Below are positions 1 to 12,900 of a stretch of DNA of 64,000 nt, piece by piece (position 1 is the first letter of the stretch; every line of letters begins with the position of its first letter). Source of the stretch: Cliona cf. orientalis (lineage: Eukaryota; Porifera; Demospongiae; Clionaida; Clionaidae); NCBI GenBank assembly GCA_963930775.1, contig OZ005705.1, positions 1,550,001 through 1,614,000 on the forward strand, in the 5' to 3' direction. A program made the position numbers and the translations under genes. Under the pieces are notes generated by a model. The model worked only from the letters and a program-made list of their open reading frames with translations, had not been told where the DNA came from and made no database searches.

Positions 1-3000
1 CACCAGACTGTTCAGGAAATGTATGCGGCAAGCAAGGAGTCCTTTATTGAAAGGATCAAGGAGGATTTGAATATTGAGATCATTCAATCTCCATTGACAC
101 GGCAAAATTACAAGAAGAAATTTCACCATATGATCTGCTGGGAAGAAAAAAGACACATTGAGATTCTTAATGAAAAGTAAGTGCATTTCTGTAACTAGAG
201 CTCTGTAGAGCACATACCCCGCGCGCACATTGCACAATCTATGAGTTGCTTTTGTGTGCATGGCTATAATTTTGTGAATTTCAGAAAATTAGTGGAAATG
301 CTGCTTAATTGTACGTAGCTACTGGAGGTCCCGGTGACAAAAAGCACTCTCTCTGCACCAGATCTAGACTACTAGGAGATATAAACTGATACTTGTAATA
401 TTTTTTGTAATAGTATAGCCGTCTTATTATTATGATTTGATTCCATGGGGCTGCAGATTTCAGGTCCGTCAGCGGATGCGAATAGACTATAGATTTCAAG
501 AGCATTTTTAATTTCGACGATCTTTACCAGTCATATTGTTGGCTACTTAGTTGTGCGCATGAGCAGAAAACACAATGGGCATGCATTATGCATTGGTAGG
601 CACTATCAATAGGCATGGTTACCTTAGCCAACAAAAAGGCACTATTTGTGACGCCCGTGGACCATATCCATCGATTTGACGCACAATGAAGCCAGTTTTT
701 TGCCAAATTCGATTGATTCGTTGTGTTTACGAGTCGCTTAGATGCCTACATCTCGAGATACGGCGATTTTTGTGCTCACGACAACGATAACGACAATGAC
801 AACGACAATGACACAACCAATTACTTTACCCCTTGCGCATAATAATGTCATCTCAAATTGAATTTCATAAGAATGTTTGATATAGGTGTAATGGGGTATA
901 CAACCTAGTATTGTATCAGGAGCGACTCAAACCAAAATGGCTTCGGAGATCTACAAGTGATCAGTCTCCAGCTACAGGATTTGTTCGCTATGGAATCATT
1001 GAAGGAATTGATCCTGACAAAATAGCATATGCAACACAAGCAAGTGAAGCTGTTTATATCATGGCAAACAAAGTCGAAGTGAAAGCCAACATCATGAGGG
1101 AGAACTATGATCATACAGATGAAAATTTATACATCGGTTTTACGGCAGAAGGTGTTGCACAGCTGAGAGAAGCATTTCCAGACTATACTAAAAGCAATAA
1201 GCGCTACGATCAAGTGATAGTTGAATTTGAAGTAAAGCATATGTTCTTTGATGGCTTAATCAAATCCGTTAACTATGTTGATCCCCTCATAATTCAACGG
1301 ATACTCCCACTGCCTCAAGATTTTTTGTCCAAGACTTCCAATTTCTTCCGATACAGACATGATATGCATGCCATCATCTCTCAGCTAGATCCAGATGACC
1401 AACTTACTGCACTAAAAGCAATAGCTCAGTGTCCAGCACAGTCACCTCCAATTCTCATTAATGGATCGTTCGGCACCGGGAAGACACGTGTCCTTGCAAT
1501 TGCAGCTTACTACATCATAGAAATGGCTGTGGAGCCAGCTAGAGTTCTAATCTGTGCTCACCATCAGGTTTCTGCTGACAATTTTATCGAGACATATTTT
1601 GGAAACATGATGACCAACAGAGATTTTTCAAAACGAGTCCGTTTAGTCAGGCTTACATCATCATACTACAATGTTCGCAGTGAAAGGTTTTCTAGATTTT
1701 ATACAAATTTCTACAATTTGTGTAAAGAAATGCGAAGTGAAAGAGCTTCAATCACTAGTGGTAATCTTCTAGTTGCCACTACATTTTCTACCGCAATTCG
1801 ACTACGTGAGTTATTTGATCCTGGTTTTTTTACCCATATTCTTCTTGATGAAGGAGCTCAAAGCCGAGAACCAGAAGCCATTGCTCCTTTATCGTTGGCT
1901 TCAAGTGGGACAAAGATAGTCATTGCAGGAGATTCATGTCAGGTAAATGCTTACTATATCATGCATACATACATGTATGTATACAATCTTAATGTAGGTT
2001 GGTCCCGCTTTACTTGTACTTGGTGATGAAACTCGTGCCAGTGGATTCCGGCTATCATTACTTGAAAGACTGCAGCTGGAATATGAAAAGATTGGTGGGC
2101 CAGCCAAGGATTGTTTGCTCACACTATCCACTAACTATCGCTGTCATGAGGACATTCTTGCCATTCCCCACCAGCTGTTTTATTCAGGCTTAAAGAGTAA
2201 AGCTCGACAAGCCAATCCCCACCCAAAAGCTGCCTATCCATTACTATTTATATGTTCCAACCTAACCTCGAATGTGTGCTCATCTGAAATTGAAGCTCGC
2301 ATTTTACTTGAACAAGTGAGCATGTTTATTCAGCACTGGCCCAGAAACGATAGCTCATGGGGTGACTTTGACCCAAAGAAAATAGCTGTTGTTACTTCAA
2401 CACGTCCACAGGTACTGCATGTATACACATTTTTTGCCGTAAATATCCACCATAATACCACCTTCCTTTTTAAATTAGTTGGTTACTACTAGAAATATGG
2501 AAAGAACTGAATGCAGAAATCTCCGTCACACTCGGATGATCACACTATATGAAATTCAGGGTATACAGTCATCTTACAATGTGTACTCAATGTAATTCTA
2601 TTTACTAAGTGCTTAATTCATGTCTTGTTGCTGCTCTTTCAGGTCAGGAGTTTCAGGCTGTTTTTTTAAGTACAACAGAACCCGTTGCTAAAGATGGAAA
2701 TACCCTTAACCCAACCAAGAGTCCTTGTGATCGTTACATTTTCAACACTGTCCTCACACGTGCCAAGTCACTTGTGGTGGTAGTAGGCAGTCCAAGAGTC
2801 TTGTTAAAGACTGAACAACACATGATCAAGCTGTATGGAGCTCAGGGGAAATGCTGGAGCCTCTATCTTAAATCATGCCTTGAGCATGGCACATTGAGTA
2901 TTCCTTCTTTGGTTGAAGCAGACAAAAATGTTACAGAAAGATTTGTTGCAGAATTAGCGGCTAATGTGGGTGCCACTCTCCCAAGTGATCCAAGAAAGTC

Positions 3001-3907
3001 TTCCAGAGCAAATTACAGGACGAAAAGCACCATTTCTAATGTTGCTTCAAGTGAACACGAAATGCGTCGATCAAGGGAAGGAATACACTCTCTTCAGTCA
3101 ACTGCTAGCCAGCATCCAGCAATTTCAGCCAAATCAAGAATCCATTTGGTTGATAAACGTCTGAGTAGTGATGAAAATATTTTCAAGCAAATGTCTCAAG
3201 TTTCCAGGAATATGCAACTAACAAGTTCAAGTTACTCACAGTCTGCCATCCCACAGCAACATCCAATGGGATCAGTGCCTGTGGCAATAAATCCTGAAGG
3301 AAATCGATTATTAAACAGTAACGTTACTGTAAAACAGAGTGTTCAAGAGAATAGGATTAGCGTTGCCAGCAGTGAACGAACATCCAATGCAAGGTCAGAA
3401 AATTCAGCACCCTCACCATCACTCTCAAGGCCAAAACAACGACGGAATGTTGAAGCTCCTAAATCAAGAAGCAGAGGTATAATAGCCGGCAATATTGTAT
3501 AGTATTAATCAAACTTACGGGTGTACTGTATTAGGTGATAATTTTCCAAAACCTCCAATACCGAAGACTCCAGCTGCTTCTTTGGTGACTCTTGGATCAC
3601 CACCTACAGCAGCATCTGCCACCAAAATGTCGTCTCCACCACAGCAACAAAGGAATACTACTTCTAGAATTACTGCTGATACTAGAAGAAATTCAGCAAC
3701 TAAAACAGTGGCACCCTCTCCCAACACACAGGCTTCTAGACCCATACCAGCAGAGCCCACTAAATCTAGGAGAGCAAGTAATGTCAATTACAGTCAATAT
3801 AGTACCACTGTTGATATTTTCCTTATTTTCTAGAAAAATCTAGATCAAAGGTCAATGTCACTGCATCTTCCAGCCATCCCTCACCATCACTAGCTGACTA
3901 TTGGCCG
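1..3907 (+). CDS. UPF1/HELZ2-like SF1 helicase module with Ser-rich tail (5' partial; probably the N-terminal part of the next entry)
   Basis: Exons read at 1-176, 886-1942, 1998-2411, 2479-2560, 2643-3476, 3535-3777 and 3834-3907; lengths sum to 2880 nt, exactly 960 codons, with consistent phases. The first exon encodes a conserved FHHMICWEEK segment shared with the two other helicase copies here. Helicase motifs follow in order: Walker A GSFGTGKTR (about 1465-1490), motif II DEGAQ (about 1849), motif III GDSCQ, TNYRCH (about 2128) and the motif VI region FNTVLTRAK (about 2742). After the helicase core comes a low-complexity Ser/Pro/Arg tail of about 340 residues. By family, this is an SF1 RNA helicase of the UPF1/HELZ2/MOV10 group, acting on RNA in cytoplasm. 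The 5' end lies outside the window. There is no RNB domain in this module. The last exon ends at a GTATGG donor that is phase-0 compatible with the exon at 3958, so this may be one gene with the following entry; read-through without splicing would stop near 3943. Confidence 0.72.
194..842 (-). repeat. Repeat family R1, copy 1 (inside an intron of the helicase module)
   Basis: About 650 bp, reverse-complement related to 21642-22255 and 22256-22828. Shared landmarks are ACTAGAGCTCTGTAGAGCAC at one end, a central block around a TCGATGGATACGGTCCACG-type core, and a TTTACCCCTTGCGCAT end. It makes up almost the whole intron 177-885. No ORF or clear terminal inverted repeat was seen, so it is a non-autonomous interspersed repeat of unknown class. 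Confidence 0.75.
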
Positions 3908-3957
3908 GTATGGACATCAATTTATTTATATTTTTCATTATAATTATTACTCTGCAG

Positions 3958-6900
3958 ACTCTCGGCGATGCAGCTAAGGTAAAAAGTTCTAAGAAAAGAA
4001 TTCCTCAAGAGCCTTTGCAATGTGCAGCACCAACACAAGTTGTTCCTGTCAAATTGCCTGAAGTACACTCTGAGTCCTTCTCAAAGTATAAGAGTGAGCT
4101 TGACATTGACCGACTGAAGCAGCCTTTAACAAGGGAAAGCTACGTTGAAAAATTTCACCACCTTTTATGCTGGGAAGAAAAAGAGCATGATGATCTTTTG
4201 AAGCAAAGGTATATGCATGCTATATTGTACTACATCCATTATATATCATACAGATTAATATTAGGTGTGCAGGTATATATGAAGTAACCATTTTTCAGCC
4301 TGGTTTCAAACCTCACAATTTAGAACATAATTATAGAATTGAGGAATTAATTCGCTTTGGGTACATCTCATGTACTGATGGAGATAAATTATCTTATGCT
4401 AAACAAGCGAGCGAAGGATCATTCATCATTTTGGATAAGCAAACTTATATTAAAGTTAAGCATGTCCATGCTTTTGTTCCGAAAGATGCCAATGCTAATG
4501 CCATTGTATTTGGCCTAACCAAGGAAGCAAATTCAAAGCTTGTGCACTGGTCTACTTTAGCCAGGACCAGGTGGTCTCGTGACTTACAGGTTCACTTTGA
4601 GTTAAAACACTCCTACTTTCAACGTTTACACAGCGCTTTGGATAAGATTACCTCTGAAAGTATCCGGAAGATTATGCCAAATAGTGAGAATTTTGCAGAT
4701 GATAGTGAACAAAGAAGCTGGAATCCAGGAAAGCCAGAGTATGAACATTTAGAGTTGGATTCATACCAACAACGAGCTCTTCGTACAATTTTGAACTGCA
4801 CACCTGGAGCTCCTGTGCTTGTAACAGGTCCTTTTGGAACAGGAAAGACCCGATTGCTTGCTAGAGCAGCATATGAGATACTTAAATCACCAAGGAGCAA
4901 AGTGCTGATCTGTGCCCATCACCAAGCCTCGGTTGATACATTCGTCAAGATTTTGGGTGAAGTCATAGACAATGATATAATGATTCGTGTAATTCCTAAT
5001 GAATCTTATCACTCAAAGATCAGGGATGAATACGATCATCTCTTTGTACCAAGGTATGAAGTGAATTATTCCCTTGAAAATGTCGGAATAAGATTGGTCA
5101 TTACCACACTCGGTACTTCAAATTTGAGGATCCGCTCCAAGTTCTCTCATATCTTAATTGATGAGGGAGCCCAAACAAGAGAGCCAGAAATTATCAGCCC
5201 TCTTCATTTTGCTCGTGAATATACAAAAATTATCATTGCTGGAGACCATCTTCAGGTAATAGCTAATAGTCTATTTTGCATCCCAAAACACAAAATGGTC
5301 GTAATGGAACATGCATACTATTTGATGGCTCATTAATACCATATATAGGTTGGACCTCAGCTTCTGGTGTTGGGTAAAGAGGCACAGGAGCATGGACTTG
5401 CAACCTCTCTCTTGGAAAGGCTCCACAACCAATACATCAAGCTGGGTGAAGTTACCGAGAAACATCTTGCCAGCCTCCTCACAAACCACCGCAGTCAGAG
5501 TGGCATTCTCATGCTTCCTTCTAGCCTGTTCTATGGCTCAACCCTTCAATGCCGAACAAAAGATAAGCCTCACCCTTTAGCTTCCTACCCTTTGCAATTT
5601 ATCTGTACAAGTTTAAAGCAAGCCAAGAGCTGTCCACACAGCACTGACAAACTGGAAGCTGAAATACTTTTGAACCAAGTGAGAAGGTTCGTCAATCAAT
5701 GGCCCGAGAAACAGTGGGGACGAAAGGATCTATCAAGTATATGCATTATGTCTCCATCAGCTGACCAGGTATCTAATAGTGCATTTTGATCCACGGTATA
5801 TATTATATTTCATTTCTTTGTTGCATGTATACAGTTTGCATTAATAAAGAAGACCATGCAAAATAGGTTCAAGGAGCTAAAGGGTATTGAAATATTGAAA
5901 GCGTACGAAATTCAAGGTAATAATAATTATTGGAGATAATATTATTTGTATTCCAGTACTACACTGATTTTTTTTTCTTAGGACGGGAATTCAAGGCCAT
6001 TTTTGTTGGTACTTCAGAGATAACCTATGTGGAAGACACAAATGGTCACAAAGAGGGTGAACCAAAAAATCTCACAAAAAGTGTATCTGATCGTTACGTG
6101 TTTAACACTGCAATCACACGTTCTCAGTATTTGGTTGTTGCAGTGGGGAATCCATTTCTTCTCCTTCATATTGAGAAGTGCATGGAGCAAATCTATGGAG
6201 AGAGAGCAGCTGATTGTTGGAGTCGGTTTATGAAGCAGTGTTTAGAATGCAATTCATTTCATTTTACAGACGAAGCAAAGTTGGAATTTGAAAAAGAAGA
6301 GTTTAGTTCACTAAGGGAAAACTTGTACAAGAGTTTATTTTCCATAGATTCTGAAGAGATTATTGATATTGAAACACCATCTGACAGCATTTTGAATACT
6401 TACAAACGAGAGCTTGAAAAAATCCCTGACTGCAAAAAAGCGAAACTGACCCTTTCAAGCGTCCAGGAGTCTGACCTAGCATGGATCATGAGTGATAATT
6501 TTGATCGAAAAGCTCCTACCACTGATACTGATGACGAAGAAAATGAAACATATGAGGATACATATGAATGTATTTTAGACTGCCATTCTTACCGAAAAGC
6601 AGAAGCGACTCCTATCGATAAACAGAAAAGGATTATTATTATTAGAGGTTCAGGGAATCGGATACCAGCATTTAGTGGTGACACTGTTCTAGTAGGTGTG
6701 TTTCCTAATAATCCAAAAGATAAGTGCTATGGCAAAGTATTAAAAGTAATGAATAGGGGACATGAACCAAGATTTCTTTGTAGAGTTTCTCATCGCAATC
6801 CAGTGATCTTTTATCCTGTTGATGAATTGAATCCAGCATTCTGTAATTTACCTAGAATCTCAAGAGATCTTCTGTATAGAAGAGATAGAGGTGCCGTTGA

Positions 6901-9900
6901 AGTTGAGCTGGAGTCACGAAGGGATGTAGTCGTATTCAGCTCCCATTCAGTTGGTATCAACATCCGAGAAGGGAAGGTTCCTCCCATTCAACAAATCATA
7001 CCCCTTTCAGTTGCTAAAGATATGCTATTCATTGTTGCCTTCATTCAATGGAAGAAGGACTATCGTACACCACTTGGAATTGTTATTGGTGCTATGCCTA
7101 AGGGTTTTACTGCCTTCAGTGCTGAACGACTGCTGAAAATGAAGCACGGAATTGAATATGATGATGACTGTATGAATGAGATGTCTGTAGATGCAGAGCA
7201 TGGACCCGACAGTGGAGAGCTCTACGATCGAGTGTTTACTATAGACCCTGATGGTGCCCAGAATTTAGATGATGCAGTGTCGCTTGTGAAGCAAAGTGAA
7301 TCTGCTGATGGAGGACAAGTTGAAACTTACCAACTTGGCATACACATTGTCAATTGTGCAAAGCACATAGAATATGATGAAGATATTGATAGAGAAGCAA
7401 GAAGAAGAGGAACATCCGTTTATGGAGGAAGAGAAGGAAAAATAATGCAAATGCTTCCAGCTGAAATCCGAGAGAAGTTGTCTCTGAAGCCGAAAAGGAT
7501 TAGGGATGTCATATCAGTTGTTGGCACTGTTGTGATAAGTCCCACCGGAATAGAGGTTCAAGAATCCACTGATTCAATGATTAAGATTGAGCAAGCTCAA
7601 ATTAAATCGTCTATCCAACTGACATATATGACAGCTCAGCAAGTCATGGATGGCATTGATGCTCCTGAATTGATGCCAGAGATACAACTTTTTAACAGTA
7701 AATTAAATCAGCCATCATTATCTAAAACCCTCCAACTTCTTTATAAGATAGCACTTCATCTAAGGAAGAACCGTTTACAATCTGACGCTGCTTATGCCTA
7801 TGATCTCAATGATCCAGAAGATTCTTACTGCTGGCAAGCCCACATGCTCATCGAGGAGTTGATGATTTGGGCCAATTCTGCCGTAGCCGCGAGAGTTCAT
7901 ATTCACTATCCGCATGCTGCTCTTCTGAGAAGACAACCAGAACCCAATCAAGAATCATTCAGTAGCTTCATTGATCATCACAAAAAAGTAGCGAATCTAT
8001 CTCTTTCCCTATCACGTTTATCAAGTGGTGTACAGTGTCACAATGATGGAGCTGAAGAAGAAGTATCCTTTGTCTTGGCTGTCACTACTCTGAATCAAAT
8101 CAGAGAAGCTATATCCACAAAAAATCTGGTTAGGCTAACCAGCTTGATTGCCTCAGACCGTTATCATCCTCAAATTGCAGCAGTTCTCTCTAAATTGAGG
8201 TCACTCTTCCCTAAAGCCGAGTACTGCTGTACCGATGAAGGAGAGGAAGATTCCCTATATCGGCACTACAGTCTCAAGTTAGACAATTATACACACTTTT
8301 CATCACCACTGAGAAGGTATCTCGACATTGAAGTTCAAAGAATGCTTGTGCAATTACTTGAAGCTTCTAAACTTGGTATTCCACCAAAAGAGTTTAATCA
8401 CGATGATCATGTGAAGCTATGCATTCAACTTAACAATAGAGTTAAGAATGCGAATCAATTTCAACGAAGCTTGAATGATGTGGACTTAGCAATCATGCTA
8501 AGTTCTAGCAGTAAAGTTTATGAAGCGTACATTGTTGATAATGTTAAAGGAACAATCGAAATTTGGTTTCCCCAGTTGGAACTCAAGGACCTACCAAAGA
8601 AGGAGAAGAAGATACCATTGAAATTTCTTGGTCCATTTGCTAGCATAAAAGATGAAGATTTACTCAAAAGAGAAAGTCATACATTCCACTGGAAAATGAA
8701 AATCACATCCTTTACAGCCGGGCAGGGTAAATTCATTTTTAAGATCCCAGGGTTATCTATCCATAGTGAGGATACAGATATGGCTGATACCATCATGGAG
8801 ATAGATTTATTAACATGTTATGATGACAGTAGCTCATCAAACTCTACCCTTGCTACTTTGAGCACTGTTAAGACTAAAGCATCTAGACGCACTCCAATAG
8901 CCACAGCAATACCGCTGAATGATTGGAGAAAGGCTTTGAGTTTTGTTAGAGAACCAAGTACTACGAAACTGAAGGTACTAGAAGCAATTTTTCCTAAGCA
9001 ATCTGCTGTCAATCCAGCTGGAACCCCAAACATTGATGCTAAGCTTTCGTCACCCTTTGTTACTGTTAAACATAGAGCAGATTTCAAGCCCCATGATGTC
9101 ATTCAAGTGTGGATGACAAGATCCATGGGAAGATCACTTATTGCTCCAGCTATACAGTTAGTTGAAGTTTCACCTCTTGTGCGTATCTGCGTACAGCATA
9201 ATTCCCATCCTTCCGAGTGTTTCTCTGATGTTAATCTTTCCTATGCCTCTAGAAAGTTCTACTCAGATATTAATGAGTACGTTGAATTATGGGAGAAAAT
9301 CGTGCTGGCAGAGGCAGCTGAGATAAGTGTAAGAGATAGCAGCCCAGTTGTCATTCAAGATGTAACTCTAAAGTGGCCTCACCTCTCCATTCCTTCAAAC
9401 TGTATTGATGAGGAATACTATCAACCAACAGATAGCATTGCTCTATCTCTTCCAGAGAAATACGTTGATAATTGCTCTGAGTTCATAAAATTCAATGAAG
9501 GAGATCTTGTATGTGCAAGATACGGTACAGATCCTCATGCAGAGATAAGAGCCGTTTTCCACATGGTAATTCACAAGATTCAGTATGAAGAGGAGGATGA
9601 AACTAGACCATCCAAGGTGTGGATGAAGTTCATTGGCGAGAATAATAGTAAAGTTTTTGAAAAAATGAAAGCCATTTTGGACACCAAATGTGAACTGCAA
9701 CTAATTTCTTTAAGTACAACCTCTCAGTAAGTTTTCATTTGTTACGTATTAAAATGATATCATTCAACATAAATACTTTAGACGAGTCTACCAGGGCCTT
9801 TTAAAGCTTCTTGATGCCAGTGGGAAGAATAAAGAACAAGAATCTTCTTCTAATCCAAAGAAACCACGAAAGAAGCGGGAAATTAGCAAATTAGTAGCAC

Positions 9901-12900
9901 ATATTGCCCTTGGAAGTCAAATAAATGTTCAAGGTAAGTACTAGAATGTTTAGTTAAGACGTAGCTTAATGCTGAACATATTGTATTGGTATGTGCATAT
10001 TATGTAGTTACTGATGAAAACAAGAAAGCTGCTATTAAAGTATTTAAGGAGCACCTACAAGCTAGACAGATGTGGATGTCACCTAACGTAGTGCTAAATC
10101 GTGTACAAGATGAGGCTTGTAACCAGGCACTTACTAATCCCTTCAAACTGATACAAGGACCACCAGGTATAATAATAGCTAACCCTCAAGTTTAAATTAC
10201 ACATAAGTGCTAATATTTCTGTTCATAGGAACTGGAAAAAGTGAGACAGGAGCTCATATTGCGTATACCTTTGCAATGGCAAACAGACGACTCTCTCCTA
10301 AAAAATGTGTGCTGTACTGTGGACCATCAAACAAATCAGTGGATGTTGTTCTTGGTAAGTTATAGACATATTGATTTCATCATGCACTATTGCTAATGGC
10401 TTGTCCTTTATATAATTTAGAAAAATTTCACACCCTTTGCAAATTGAACCCGAAGCTAAAATTGAAAATTCTAAGGATCTATAACCGAGCTGTTGAAAAA
10501 CAAGACTTTCCTGGTCCTGACAACAGGGAAAAACTGTCAGAATACAAGCTACCAGAATGTGCACCAAACTACACTTTGCATCATAAAATTAGGCAGAATG
10601 GCCCCCATGCTTCCAAATTGAATGAATTTGAGGAGAAATTTCAAACTCTACCACCAGGAAGCGTTATTGATGGAAAGACATACAGGGAGTATCGACAAAT
10701 TTTAATCAAAGCTGAAGATGCAGTTTTAGCTGAGCACTTTGACATAGTTATGTGCACCTGTAGTGAATCATCCAGTTACCGAGTGCGGAGGTGCATCTTT
10801 CCACGGCAGTGCATTGTGGACGAGTGTGGGATGGCAAGTGAGCCTGAATGCATCACTCCTCTCCAGTTGTGTGAGCATGTTGTGCTAATTGGAGACCATA
10901 AGCAGCTACAGCCAGTCATCATGTACAAGCCCGCTGCAGAACATGGACTCTCCACTTCACTCTTTCAGCGATATGCCGAAAAATTTGAGGGTGAGCATAT
11001 CAAGAGACTGACAATACAATACAGAATGGTAAGTAAGGGCCTTATAAATATGTATCTAGGTCAGTAACACTGATTACAATAATTAAAATATAATAGCATG
11101 AAGCAATCTGTGAATTCCCATCAAATCACTTCTACGATGGGCAACTAGAAACAGACGATTCTGTCAAAAGGCGAACCAACCCTGAGACAAAGCTAGATGG
11201 ATTTTGGTCTGGGCCAGAAAGATCACGGTGTCCCATTCTGTTCTGCCATGTTATTGGAAAGGAAGATGACCACAAGACAGGTAGTAAAACTACAGGAGGC
11301 AAGAAGATTGGTGTCGACTCAAAATTTAATGAAACTGAAGCAATGAAAGTGGTAAGATATATAAGCTATTTCATTGGAATTGACGATGCACTAGTGTCCC
11401 AGGCAAGTGCCTAGGTGCTCCCACTCCTGGGTAGCTATAGTTTGTGAATATGTACGTTATTTGTTCTTCTAGTTTGTGCTGGTGCCCCAGCCCCCATGAT
11501 ATGATTGGGGCGAGCCTGAGCGAGCCCCACATAAACGGTACAGCTGTGCGCGAATTGTATATATATTATTATTATTATTATTATTATTATGGTACGTCGG
11601 TCACGCGAAATTATATACCCAGTGATGCTCTACGGACATAAACGCGAAATATTCTATTGCGCATTCTCGTGCATGGGACACGGGCCGTATATACGCCGTT
11701 CTAATTTAGCGAATTGCAAATTTACACTCGAGCTTGATCAAGCCGTACCGCGCCGTACAGAAGCAAGCAGAAGGCTCCAAAGGAGGAGACTCTGAGCGAG
11801 ATAGAGCCTGTCATCAGCTCAATAGCGCAAGGACCAGCTAAGAACACGATAAAGATAGACTAGACATGCTGCTGAGGCTCACTGATGACTCTGATAACCG
11901 TGAGAGGCAATAGTCAGTTGAAACGTTCAACGGTATGTATTGACTGTCGGGCACTGAAGGATGGAGGGGACTATCATGCAGCTGTAGACCTACAGGCCTA
12001 CACGGCACTATGAGACTGTCTGTCATTGTTTGCCAGGCTTGGATCTGTATCAGTGATCTATCGTGCTATGGCTTTATTAAAGTTTTTGAGTCACAGCTAC
12101 TGACAGAGGCTCAGCTCAGGCTCGCCCCAAACAGGCCCTGCATGTCACTAGTATATAGTGTTCAGGTATGATATGCATTATTACATGCGTGCAAGGGGTA
12201 AAGCAATTGGTTTTATCTGTCGTCTGTTATCACCATGAAAATCATCACAGGCAATGAGCAAGTTGTATAATATTACGTATAAGCACCATTGAAATTGTCA
12301 GCATCATTAGGCCAATCAAACTACATTGTTAGTTTCTCGTCCACCCGTTTTTATATTTCTATGCGGGAGGGCGGTCATTATTCATTATTCATTATTCAAT
12401 ATTATGGCATTTTGAGGGTGTGGTTTCCTGGAACCGCCCAAATAATTAGAAGGTTTATAAACGCCAGTGCAGGACCAAGGGCCGAAAAATCTGGAGGTAT
12501 ACATATGCTGATTGGGTCAGTGCCTGTGAAGCTATTGATGAAGCAGATTGGGATTCTATAATTATGACTGAAAACATAGATGATGCGTGGGAAGCTTGGC
12601 TACAGCAATTTATGTCAATTATGAACCAGTTTATACCCAATTGTTCTCTGCAAAATAGACGAAACCTGCCCTGGCTCACAAAGTCTCTGATTAAGTCAAT
12701 TAAGAAACGAAATCTGCTCTATAAAAGAGCGAAGAAATCTGGCAGCTTCAGAAGTTACAAGCTAGCCCGCAATAAGACTCTAGCAGACATCCGATCAGCT
12801 AAACTCTCCTACTTCCGCAAATTAAATCCACGAGATCCCAAAAAATTTTGGAAAGCTGTCAAGTGCCTCAACAAAAGACCCAACTCGATGCCAACACTAA

